From assembly GCA_024224995.1 (NCBI GenBank), contig JAAENB010000515.1, positions 1 through 18,694 of the forward strand: a stretch of 18,694 nucleotides of DNA, written 5' to 3'. Numbering within the stretch: the stretch's first letter is position 1; each line of letters starts with the position of its first letter. This document shows positions 6,284-14,547 of the stretch, piece after piece. Both the position numbers and the translations under genes were made by a program. The notes under the pieces were generated by a model. The model searched no databases. It saw only the letters and a program-made list of their open reading frames with translations, and was not told the DNA's origin. The DNA comes from a bacterium (GTDB taxonomy: Bacteria > Spirochaetota > UBA4802 > UBA5550).

Positions 6284-9200
6284 ATGGGACGAGACGATCT
6301 GCATTCATCAATACAGCGAATAATAAGCGACGAAAAACCAACCGTAAGAAAGTCGCTGGTCATCGGCGTGGGCGGCTCCGGCATGAAAGGAGCCCTTGCG
6401 GCAAAACGGTGGATAGAAAGCAACATCCCCACGGAAGGGCACCGCTATATGCGCTGGATTGGAATAGACACCACCGATATAGAGACCAGCATCGAAGGAA
6501 AGGGCGGCAAGTACCGCTTTCCATCGGACCAGTTCTTTCAGGAAGAGAAACGCATGCTCTATCTCTCATCACCAACACCCGCAGCCCTGTCCATGGAATT
6601 CTTAAGAGATAAATACAAGAACGATAAATGTTTTCACTGGCTCCCCAATCCCGACGTGTTCGACATATCCACCAGGCCGGGCCAGGGCGCGAACCAGACC
6701 AGGCCCCTGGGACGAATAGCCTTTATTTTTAATGAGAAAAAGATCCGGGAATGTCTCATCAAGGAGCGGGACCGTCTCGCGGATCTTACGGATGAGCCAA
6801 AATATTTTCAGCTCATGGATGTAAAAGAAGGGGAAAATAAAAAAGACGAAAATTTAGTATTTCAATTAAAACGGGGCGTAAATAAATATTACTTCAGCGA
6901 AAAGATACCGCCGGAACATGTAATCGCTTCGATCGAACCGGATAAATTAGCCCGGTCCGTACTCTGCCCCCATATCGACGGTAAAATAGATATCGACCAG
7001 TTTCCAAAGGATGAAAAGGGGCATTACTTTGAAGTAACGGGGTCTAAATTCGAAGGAAAGAGTTTTTCTTTTAAAACACGGCACTTCAAACGCAAAGGCC
7101 AGATATCTATCTTTATAACCTGTTCCATTGTAGGAGGAACAGGAAACGGGATGATACTGGATCTCGCGGCAACCATAAAAGATATATTTAAGGACTACTG
7201 GCCCTCTCCCAGGATCTATTGTATGCTGGTACTGCCGTCGGCATTTAAGCGCGTGGTATATAATAAGAACGCCAGGGGAAATGCTTACGCCGCGCTCAAA
7301 GAAATCGATTATTTCATGAGCGGGAATACGTTCCGGGCGGAATACCCTTCAGGAAGGGTGGTGGAGATCCCGGACCGGATATTTGATGATGGAATGTTGT
7401 ATTTATTGGATGTGGAAAATATGGCAGGAAACTCCCTTCAGGGACGGGACCAGGTCCAGGAACTTACGGGGCAGTTTTTGGCCACGTTCATCGCCTCAAC
7501 TGTGGGAGGGGCCATAGAAGAGCGAATGGTAAATGATTCAACCAGGGCATCGGTATACCTGCCTAAAGATGAGGCATCAAAAAGAAAGGCGTCATATAAT
7601 TCATTCGGCATATCCCGGGTTATATACCCGGTTCCCTTGCTCAAAGAAGTGGGGTACAAAATTACCGCCGTAAAGATGATAGAAGCCTTTTTAAAACCCG
7701 TAAACGGCAGACTCCTCCTGGAAACTATGGGCGATATAAACCGTGGATTGGTACGCGCGCTCAGGCTTAATTGCCGCCTTATCTTTGACCGGATGTATCC
7801 CGACTATAAAATGGATACGGAAGTGGAATTCCGGTCCTATAAGAAGAAAATGGATACAGCCTTAGGCAAGAAGGATAAGAGAAGCGTGGTCATGGTTATG
7901 GAAAACATACTCCGGGACTATGGCAAAGAAGAGCTGGAAAAGATAAAGAAGAACCTGTTAGCCAGGATGGAACGGCGCTCCCGCCTGGAACTGGAAAAGA
8001 TGCGGACCGTATTAATCGGTGAGATCCATAAATATATTAAAGATCCGAACAAGGGATTTTTATTCGCCGAAGCCGTAATAGACCTGCTGCTGAATAAGCT
8101 GGAATTATACGAGAAAAAGTATTATAAAGAACGGGTAGCACTGGCCAGGCATTCTACCGGGGAAATGGAAAAACTGGTGGAGCACATAGAAGAGGCCGGA
8201 GTCGGCGACAAAGGCCCGGCAGAGGCAATACTGGAAATGGCCGATTTTAACTTTAGCCAGCTGGTCTTTGAAGCAATGCTCCATTCGGCAGAGCTCTTTG
8301 CCAGGGAATTCAAAGCCATGCTCTATAACCTGAAAAACGCCGAAGTTAATATGCTGCAAGACAAAGTAACCGCGCTTCTGGAGTCCTTAAAACAGGGCGT
8401 AGAGACCGACAAGTTTGAGCTCCTGCATAAAAAGAATCCCCTTTTCTTTTACCTGGTAAATGGAAAGGAAGTCGAGGCCTTTCTTAAGAAATATTTTTAT
8501 TCCCGGCTTTCAATAGAAGACCTGTGCAATGATATCGACTTTGTACGCATGGACCGGGAAGACGACCGGCGCCAGCTGATTGAGACTTTTTTAATCTCAC
8601 AAGAAGGGCTTGAGTTCCTGGAAAAAAGTACCGAAGAGATCAATGAACTCATCGAAGACCGGTACGGCAATATCCTGGAAAAGAACCAGGAAGAGATAAA
8701 GAGTATTTTGTACGGAGAAGAGGAAAGCCTGGAAGACGGACTTAACCTCAGTGAAAACAGTATCCTTAAAATTGATATCGAAAAGATAAAAAAGAAGCTC
8801 TTTAAAGTAATCTATACCCGCTTTGAAGGATTTAACTTCGACAATATCTCAATAAAGCAAATTCTTGATGATAAAAAAATACCCGTAAGTAAATTGCTGG
8901 AACGGCTCGATGGTTTTTCACGGCCCTATATCAATGTCAATCCTACGGGCTTAAGCGGCATGGAGTATTACCGGACCGTAACAAACTTCAAGCTCGATAC
9001 CTACGAAACCGGGGACGAGCCCAAAGAAAGCGAGCCCAATGACCTGCCTTCACGGATGGATCATTATAAAAAACGGGAAACCGCAATGCCCAACATCAGT
9101 GTGGAGACCTTTGAAGTGCCAAACCTGTGCAAGCCCTATGAAATGATTTCTATCGGCATACTTCTTGGCTTTCCCATATTTAAAATAAATTCTTTGGAAG

Positions 9201-10114
9201 ATTCGGCCCGGGATTATCATACCCTGGTGGAGGAAAAGAGTCATCCGCTGCATTGTTTTAATCATCCAACATTCGACGCGAAATATTTCCCCGATCCTTT
9301 TCGATTAACCAATTATTTAAATCCCGCGCGGCTCTGGTCCGGGCTCTTAATAATGAAGATCGTGGTAAAGGACGGAGATAAGTATAAATTCGGAGAAAGC
9401 CTCAAGAAACCCCTGAAAGATATAGAAGCACGTGAAAACTATAAAAAAGTGATTATTGACGCGGAATTTAATATTATGGCAGAGGGAGGCTATGAACAGG
9501 CTCCCCTGGATATAATAGTGGATGCCATAAATAAGCTGGGAATGCTGGCTAAAAATCCCGGAACCGGCAAGCTCCAGTTCCGGAGAGAATATTCCCTGGT
9601 AATCAGGGACATTATGGACGGAGACGGAACTGCCGACCGTGCCAGGGAACAGAAACTGACGAAAGACAGGTATATAGAAAAGTTTGTCAAAGCACCGGAG
9701 TTTGCCGATCTTGGAGAACTGGTGTTTCTTCTTGAGAACGAGATCAATATCAGGGAATTTCTCATATTGAATATTAAGGAAACAATAACACGCACAAAAG
9801 AGCCCGTAAGCGCGGGGGCAAGCGTTCGTCTGCCAAAATGGAAAATAGACAAGGTAGAGCTGCCAACCTTCAAAGATAAATACGAATTCTATGACTACTT
9901 TGAAAGAAGAGGCAGCCTTGAGTGGCAGAACCTTCTCAAGGAAGAGCTGGTACGGAAACTGGATGCCTATGTTTCTTCGTCACGGTTCAGGCTCGAAAGC
10001 GATCCAACACTTCAGGACCGGAGAAAAACAGGCCTGTTCCTGGAAACCCTGGATCAGAAAATGCCGGAAATAGTGCTCTGGGAAGTAAAGGTTATGAACA
10101 AGATTGTAAAATAA
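6284..10114 (+). CDS. Large tubulin/FtsZ-like GTPase-domain protein (Tubulin_2 type)
   Basis: The 1276-residue protein has the N-terminal architecture of the bacterial tubulin-like family known as Tubulin_2. A Rossmann-type SLVIGVGGSGMKG lies at residues 24-36 and WIGIDTTDIE ends the second strand. The tubulin signature loop appears as VGGTGNGM (283-290), the counterpart of GGGTGSG in FtsZ and tubulin that binds the nucleotide phosphates. Then come GNAYAALKEIDYF (about 332-344) and the strand SYNSFGISRVIYP (about 437-449). Residues 470-720 are long charged helices, probably coiled coil, and the last 550 residues are not recognised. It has no membrane helix or signal peptide, so it should be cytosolic. 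The ATG lies 4 nt after the preceding stop codon, with AGGA (6273-6276) overlapping that stop. The family is predicted to bind GTP and polymerise; polymerisation here is inference. It is much longer than FtsZ (about 380 residues). Confidence 0.8.
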   Translation: MGRDDLHSSIQRIISDEKPTVRKSLVIGVGGSGMKGALAAKRWIESNIPTEGHRYMRWIGIDTTDIETSIEGKGGKYRFPSDQFFQEEKRMLYLSSPTPAALSMEFLRDKYKNDKCFHWLPNPDVFDISTRPGQGANQTRPLGRIAFIFNEKKIRECLIKERDRLADLTDEPKYFQLMDVKEGENKKDENLVFQLKRGVNKYYFSEKIPPEHVIASIEPDKLARSVLCPHIDGKIDIDQFPKDEKGHYFEVTGSKFEGKSFSFKTRHFKRKGQISIFITCSIVGGTGNGMILDLAATIKDIFKDYWPSPRIYCMLVLPSAFKRVVYNKNARGNAYAALKEIDYFMSGNTFRAEYPSGRVVEIPDRIFDDGMLYLLDVENMAGNSLQGRDQVQELTGQFLATFIASTVGGAIEERMVNDSTRASVYLPKDEASKRKASYNSFGISRVIYPVPLLKEVGYKITAVKMIEAFLKPVNGRLLLETMGDINRGLVRALRLNCRLIFDRMYPDYKMDTEVEFRSYKKKMDTALGKKDKRSVVMVMENILRDYGKEELEKIKKNLLARMERRSRLELEKMRTVLIGEIHKYIKDPNKGFLFAEAVIDLLLNKLELYEKKYYKERVALARHSTGEMEKLVEHIEEAGVGDKGPAEAILEMADFNFSQLVFEAMLHSAELFAREFKAMLYNLKNAEVNMLQDKVTALLESLKQGVETDKFELLHKKNPLFFYLVNGKEVEAFLKKYFYSRLSIEDLCNDIDFVRMDREDDRRQLIETFLISQEGLEFLEKSTEEINELIEDRYGNILEKNQEEIKSILYGEEESLEDGLNLSENSILKIDIEKIKKKLFKVIYTRFEGFNFDNISIKQILDDKKIPVSKLLERLDGFSRPYINVNPTGLSGMEYYRTVTNFKLDTYETGDEPKESEPNDLPSRMDHYKKRETAMPNISVETFEVPNLCKPYEMISIGILLGFPIFKINSLEDSARDYHTLVEEKSHPLHCFNHPTFDAKYFPDPFRLTNYLNPARLWSGLLIMKIVVKDGDKYKFGESLKKPLKDIEARENYKKVIIDAEFNIMAEGGYEQAPLDIIVDAINKLGMLAKNPGTGKLQFRREYSLVIRDIMDGDGTADRAREQKLTKDRYIEKFVKAPEFADLGELVFLLENEINIREFLILNIKETITRTKEPVSAGASVRLPKWKIDKVELPTFKDKYEFYDYFERRGSLEWQNLLKEELVRKLDAYVSSSRFRLESDPTLQDRRKTGLFLETLDQKMPEIVLWEVKVMNKIVK

Positions 10115-10136
10115 ACCGTTAGTGAAAAAATGAAAA

Positions 10137-11873
10137 ATGAAAGTCCAATCTAAATTTAGTTTGCTGCTGCTTGTCATTCTTTTGATTTTTGCTGTTTTCA
10201 TGATAGTGGCGAATTCCATTCTGGATGAACAGCGTACTATTTTTAGAGAATATTACTCTCATCAAAACACCGTCTCCATAAATTCTATCCTGGATTTAAG
10301 GAAAAATTCTTTAATCGCAACGGCAAATGATTATACCCGCTGGGATGACATGTTCCGCTTTGTCAATAGACAGGATCGAGCCTGGGCTAAAAATAATATT
10401 GACTCGTTAATAAAGGACTTTGGCGCAAGCGCTGTATTGATTTATAATCTTAAATTGGATAAAATTTACTCAGTATTTAATCCTTCAAAAAAAATACGAA
10501 AAGATTTTTCTGTTCCAATGAGAAAAATTCTACCGTTATTAAAAAAAAAATCCCTGGTTCATTATTTTAGCTGTTCGAAGGATTCTCTCCTTGAAATAAC
10601 AGCAGTGAAAATTAACCCATCCCTGGATGTGGAACGAACGAATTCTAATGGTTATTTTGTAATGACGAGATTATGGGATCCATCGTATATAAAAGAATTG
10701 GAAAAGATAACTCATCATACGGTAATTCTTCATAAAAAAAACAAGTTTAAAAGAGATCAAAAACCGGCTGGAAAAAAAAACAGCAATGAAATTGTAATAT
10801 CAAAGATGCTGCGGAACCTGGAAGGAAAAGAGATTGCTTGTTTGGATTTTGTAGCGGAAAACCCCGAAATGGAAAAGCTTATTAAGTTATCGTACCGGAT
10901 CAATGTTGGTATTATTGTTCTTATGGTAATAATTGTGCTGATATTTATCTATGCGGCACGAAGATGGATGAAGCGGCCTTTTGAGATCCTGTCAAGAAGT
11001 TTAAGCAGGGAGGAAACAGAAGAACTTGGGATCTTAAAACATACAAAGGACGAGTTTCGCAATATTGCTGAATTAATCCGGAATTCACTTGAGAACAAAA
11101 AAAGACTTGAGCAGGTAATGAAAACCGCGGAACTGGATATGGAAATGGCAGTCAATGTTCAAAGGAATTTTTTGCCGCGGGAAGCTCCGCAAACAGATGA
11201 GTGGGACGTGGCGTATTACTTTAAACCAATGTCGCAAGTCTCGGGCGATTTTTATGATTTTTATATGATTGATAATAATTTTGCAGGGCTTGGCTTGTTT
11301 GACGTGTCGGGCCACGGGATCGCTTCTGCTCTTGTAGCAATGATCGCTAAATCTATTTTATTTAACTGCTTTACAAAGGGATATGCAGGAGCTTTGAACG
11401 AAGTGATGGAACAGGCAAACAGAAATTTGCAGCAAGAAATAAGATATGTCGATAACTATTTAACCGGGGTACTCTTACGTTTTTCAAAAAACGAGGTGGA
11501 GTATGTCAATGCCGGGCATCCGGATATTTTTCTTAAAACAAAAGACGGAGCTTCCCGGGTCCGAAATGAAAAAGATGTGCCAATTTCCGGTTTTTTTCTG
11601 GGAGTAGAAAGTCTTAATATTCCTTACGAGGCATTCTCTTTCACCGTAGAACAGGGAGATTATATTTTATTATATACCGATTGCCTGCCGGAGTCTAAAA
11701 ATACGGACAAGAAATTGTATGGGGCAAGAAGGATCAGGGAATCGTTTGCCCGGGCACCTGCCGGAACCGCAAATGAAGTACTCAGTTTTATCCTGGGAGA
11801 TCTTTACACCTTTCTGGAAGGCCGCCGGGACTTCTCCGACGATTTAACTGTTCTTGTCCTGAAGAAGCTTTAA
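10137..11873 (+). CDS. Membrane sensor phosphatase: CHASE4 sensor, HAMP-like linker, SpoIIE/PP2C catalytic domain
   Basis: The 578-residue protein has a membrane helix at 7-27, an extracytoplasmic region (about 30-250) with the CHASE4-like ANDYTRWDDMFRFV motif, a second helix (about 257-277), a HAMP-like linker (RRWMKRPFEIL to DEFRNIAELIRN) and a helical connector. The C-terminus is an RsbU/SpoIIE-type PP2C phosphatase: VNVQRNFLP, GDFYD (370-374), DVSGHG (389-394) and a final DDLTVLVL (568-575), whose aspartates bind the metals. Such enzymes dephosphorylate anti-sigma-factor antagonists or similar Ser/Thr phosphoproteins in response to an external signal. No anti-sigma kinase or STAS partner is in the window. 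The gene starts 22 bp after the tubulin-like gene, with no clear Shine-Dalgarno, and its DNA looks more AT-rich than the gene before it. Co-transcription is likely but not proven. Confidence 0.9.
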   Translation: MKVQSKFSLLLLVILLIFAVFMIVANSILDEQRTIFREYYSHQNTVSINSILDLRKNSLIATANDYTRWDDMFRFVNRQDRAWAKNNIDSLIKDFGASAVLIYNLKLDKIYSVFNPSKKIRKDFSVPMRKILPLLKKKSLVHYFSCSKDSLLEITAVKINPSLDVERTNSNGYFVMTRLWDPSYIKELEKITHHTVILHKKNKFKRDQKPAGKKNSNEIVISKMLRNLEGKEIACLDFVAENPEMEKLIKLSYRINVGIIVLMVIIVLIFIYAARRWMKRPFEILSRSLSREETEELGILKHTKDEFRNIAELIRNSLENKKRLEQVMKTAELDMEMAVNVQRNFLPREAPQTDEWDVAYYFKPMSQVSGDFYDFYMIDNNFAGLGLFDVSGHGIASALVAMIAKSILFNCFTKGYAGALNEVMEQANRNLQQEIRYVDNYLTGVLLRFSKNEVEYVNAGHPDIFLKTKDGASRVRNEKDVPISGFFLGVESLNIPYEAFSFTVEQGDYILLYTDCLPESKNTDKKLYGARRIRESFARAPAGTANEVLSFILGDLYTFLEGRRDFSDDLTVLVLKKL

Positions 11874-11880
11874 CCTTCTC

Positions 11881-13560
11881 TTAGAGGGGCTGTTCCCGAA
11901 CAGTCACTTCTTTACCCTGGAACACAATAGCCAGTTTTTTATATTTTTTAATTCCCAGGGCGGTGAGCTCGCTATCGTATCTTTTTTCTTCAATTTGTTT
12001 AAAAGCCCTTTCCAGAGCTTTATCCACGGTCTCTTTTTCGAAGACTCCGATTTTTTTAAATTCAATGATAAAGCCTAGCCTGTTTTTATCTTCAGGAATG
12101 ATCATAATATCATACCTGCCAAAACCGGATTCCCTGTTGCTTTTAACTTCATAATGATCAGACAGCCAAACAAAAAGACCAATAATAAAAGATTGATATA
12201 CTTTTTCAGGTTCGTTGCCAAAGTCATGATAACTGAAGATGTTAATAACCAGTTCTTTGAGCATAAGTTCGAAAAGCCGGATGTCGCCTTCGGTTAAGGC
12301 ATTCAGCATAATTTCAATTTTTTTATTTTCAATTTTGTCGGTAAAATAGGATTCAATAATTCCTGCATAAATACAAGATACTTCTTCGTTTGGAATTGAT
12401 AAACTATAAACACGCTTCTTTTTTACTATTTTTACTCCATCCTGTTTTAAATACCCGCCAAAGAGAAGAAACCCCCAGAGTAGATCTTCTTTTTTCTCAA
12501 TATCAGTAAAAACAATATTTTCATCAATGGGTTTTTCTATACTTTCACCCCGAACCAGGAAGTCCATCTCTTCTTTTAATTCTTTGCCGCTGTTTGAAAG
12601 AAGAGTTTCAATGATCTTATTATCTGAAGTGTTGGCCCAATAGGGTTTGAATTCTCCTGATTTACTGCTTATCAAACTGATAATTGACCACGGATTATAA
12701 ACGGTTTCCTTTCCGAAATTATAACCGTTATACCATTCTTTTACATCTTCGTATTTCTTTGAAAAGTTAAAAACCTTGAGCATGGCTTTGAGTTCGGTTT
12801 CAGTAAAACCGAATTTATCCGAAAATTCTTCCGAAAGCAGGGTAAATGCCCCGAGGTTATTTAACCCGGAAAATATTGATTCTCTGGCAACCCTCATAAT
12901 TCCTGTAATAACCGATTTTTCCAGAGAAGAGTTATCTTTAAGACCCGAACCAAGAAATCCACAGATAAAATCCACAATCTCATCATAGTAATTATTTACA
13001 TAACCCGATTGAACCGGAGTATCATATTCATCAATAAGGATTATTACTTTATTCTTATGATATTTTTCCAGGACTCGAGAAAGGAATGCCAGGGATTGTA
13101 AATAGTCTCCTTTTTCTGCTTCATGATTGAGTGTCTTCTCAAAAAGATTTTTTTCCCTCAGGCTCAGCGTTTCCCCGGACAGGAGATAATCATGCCTTTC
13201 ATATTCATCGGCGATTATTTTTTTTAGCAGGTAGTAACAGTCTTCCCACTTTGGGGTTTTTATATCTTTAAACGTAAGAAATACAACAGGGTGTTTCCCC
13301 TGTTTTGACGTATACTCCTCCGGCTCTTGCAGGATTTTGAGCTCATCAAAAAGATATTTATTCGACTCAGCCGTTTTTTCAAAAAAATACCTGAGCATGG
13401 AAAGATTGATGGTCTTCCCAAATCTCCGGGGTCTTGGAAGAAGAATAACCTCAGCAGGATTATCGAGCACTTCTTTAATAAAAAGTGATTTATCTATAAA
13501 ATAATAATCATTTTCGATTATTTTTTTAAAGTCAGAAATTCCAACAGGTAACTTTTTCAT
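11881..13560 (-). CDS. AAA-ATPase-like protein with PD-(D/E)XK nuclease C-terminal domain
   Basis: The 559-residue protein starts MKKLPVGISDFKKIIENDYYFIDKS as this large family does, with the Walker A region LLPRPRRFGKT (residues 40-50) and the Walker B region VIILIDEYDTPV (about 170-180). The C-terminal domain has D484 (RYDIMII) and E500-x-K502 (IIEFKK), the catalytic triad of a PD-(D/E)XK fold. The family is abundant in spirochaetes, Bacteroidetes, clostridia and candidate phyla, often in many copies. Its role is unknown but often thought to be linked to mobile DNA or defence. I chose the ATG at 13560 rather than the in-frame one at 13641 because the family begins at MKKLP. The gene converges on the phosphatase gene, with only 7 bp between stop codons and no clear terminator. 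Confidence 0.9.
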   Translation of the reverse strand: MKKLPVGISDFKKIIENDYYFIDKSLFIKEVLDNPAEVILLPRPRRFGKTINLSMLRYFFEKTAESNKYLFDELKILQEPEEYTSKQGKHPVVFLTFKDIKTPKWEDCYYLLKKIIADEYERHDYLLSGETLSLREKNLFEKTLNHEAEKGDYLQSLAFLSRVLEKYHKNKVIILIDEYDTPVQSGYVNNYYDEIVDFICGFLGSGLKDNSSLEKSVITGIMRVARESIFSGLNNLGAFTLLSEEFSDKFGFTETELKAMLKVFNFSKKYEDVKEWYNGYNFGKETVYNPWSIISLISSKSGEFKPYWANTSDNKIIETLLSNSGKELKEEMDFLVRGESIEKPIDENIVFTDIEKKEDLLWGFLLFGGYLKQDGVKIVKKKRVYSLSIPNEEVSCIYAGIIESYFTDKIENKKIEIMLNALTEGDIRLFELMLKELVINIFSYHDFGNEPEKVYQSFIIGLFVWLSDHYEVKSNRESGFGRYDIMIIPEDKNRLGFIIEFKKIGVFEKETVDKALERAFKQIEEKRYDSELTALGIKKYKKLAIVFQGKEVTVREQPL

Positions 13561-13707
13561 TTTTTTTCCAGAAAGGCTAAAATATTTCAGGACTATTAAT
13601 AGCAAATATACTCTGTAAATCAACCAAAAAACGTCCCTCAAAGAAGTGCTTGATTTTATATTGTATGAGATTAAAAATGAGTTATCTGAAAAAGAAGGAG
13701 TTAAAAT

Positions 13708-14343
13708 ATGAATAATCAGAAAAATAATCAGAAATTATTGAAGTTTTCCGCCAAAATCGTCATTATTATGATGCTGTTGGTAATAGCAATAAATAGAGCA
13801 GAAGCCGAAGATATTCCGGGCATGCCCGATCCCACGGTTTTTTATTTACCCGTAGGGATCAACCTGGGGTCCAGCGGATCAATCTTTGACGGAGGAGATC
13901 GCTCTTTTCATGTCGGAGGAGAGCTCAGTACAGCCTGGTTCAGCCAGATGAGCTATTTCTGGTATGGCGCTTACACCGATTTCCTGTATTTGCCCGAAGT
14001 AAGTGAATACCGCTACTCCATAGGGCCTGAAGCCGGGTATAAACTGTTCGGTTTTGATTGCGGGTATCATGGAGTGGTATCAAATTCAAAATACTATCAT
14101 GGAGTTGTGGCACGAGTCCTCGTAACAGCCCCTTTTGTACACCCCTACTTCAGGTTTGGATACGTCTTTAACCAGACCTGGTACGCAGAATTTGGAGTCC
14201 TGGTAAAATATCCTTTTAATATGTCGGGCGGAGACGACGAAGAAGACTTTACCGGGGAAGAATTCGACGATGATGAAGACGGCGGAGAAAGCGATGATGA
14301 AGAGATCGAGATCGATGAAGAGGCAGAGAGATCCGGCGAGTAA
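13708..14343 (+). CDS. Secreted barrel-like protein with a polyacidic C-terminal tail
   Basis: The 211-residue protein has a signal peptide: basic start, hydrophobic core IVIIMMLLVIAI, and probable cleavage after AEA near residue 33. Residues 40-170 alternate aromatic and small residues in short strands (VGINLGSS, SFHVGGELSTAWF, FWYGAYTDFLYL, YRYSIGPEAGYKLF, YFRFGYVFNQTWYAEFGVLVKYPF). This fits a small eight-stranded outer-membrane beta-barrel, though a soluble beta protein is possible. A tail of about 38 residues then contains 23 Asp or Glu, including FDDDEDGGESDDEEIEIDEE. A barrel whose last strand is followed by so acidic a tail is unusual; the tail may bind divalent cations or a cationic partner. 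GAAGGAG (13694-13700) is a good ribosome binding site. No operon partner is evident. Confidence 0.7.
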   Translation: MNNQKNNQKLLKFSAKIVIIMMLLVIAINRAEAEDIPGMPDPTVFYLPVGINLGSSGSIFDGGDRSFHVGGELSTAWFSQMSYFWYGAYTDFLYLPEVSEYRYSIGPEAGYKLFGFDCGYHGVVSNSKYYHGVVARVLVTAPFVHPYFRFGYVFNQTWYAEFGVLVKYPFNMSGGDDEEDFTGEEFDDDEDGGESDDEEIEIDEEAERSGE

Positions 14344-14375
14344 GATAATCTGCGCGAATATGTAATGTTGATAAT

Positions 14376-14529
14376 TGTGGATAACTTGACAAAAAGCAGG
14401 TAGTTATCCACAAATTATTAATAATTTGTGGATAACTTGTTGTCTTGAGTACTGTTTTTGCCGCTTCAGTGTGCATTTATTGTGAATAATTGCCATTTAT
14501 ATCATTTATATCATTTATACCATCTATAC
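14376..14529. other. DnaA-box cluster with palindrome and AT-rich 9-mer repeats; candidate origin or DnaA-binding locus
   Basis: The 204 bp spacer before purD holds exact DnaA boxes (TTATCCACA) at 14376-14384 (minus), 14404-14412 (plus) and 14427-14435 (minus). A TTATTCACA box, fitting TTWTNCACA, lies at 14481-14489 (minus). The second and third form a perfect 36 bp palindrome (14402-14437) with an AT-only centre, and the first and third share TGTGGATAACTTG. Next to the fourth box is a tandem array of four 9-mers (14494-14529): CATTTATAT twice, CATTTATAC and CATCTATAC. This resembles the DnaA-box plus unwinding-element layout of an origin. The usual neighbours dnaA, dnaN, parAB and gidA are absent here, so a DnaA-titration or regulatory locus is an alternative. 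Confidence 0.55.
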
Positions 14530-14547
14530 AGAGGAGAATAGAGAAAT

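Noticed and set aside
10130..10153. Tiny reading frame (ATG AAA AAT GAA...) overlapping the phosphatase start
   Set aside because: It has seven codons and no ribosome binding site; most likely it is chance in an A-rich stretch.
13561..13641. Longer start for the AAA-like/PD-(D/E)XK protein
   Set aside because: The family begins at MKKLP; the extra 27 residues are hydrophobic and are not family-like.
14145..14411. Serine-rich minus-strand reading frame
   Set aside because: It is the antisense of the GAT/GAA-rich acidic tail, a composition artefact.
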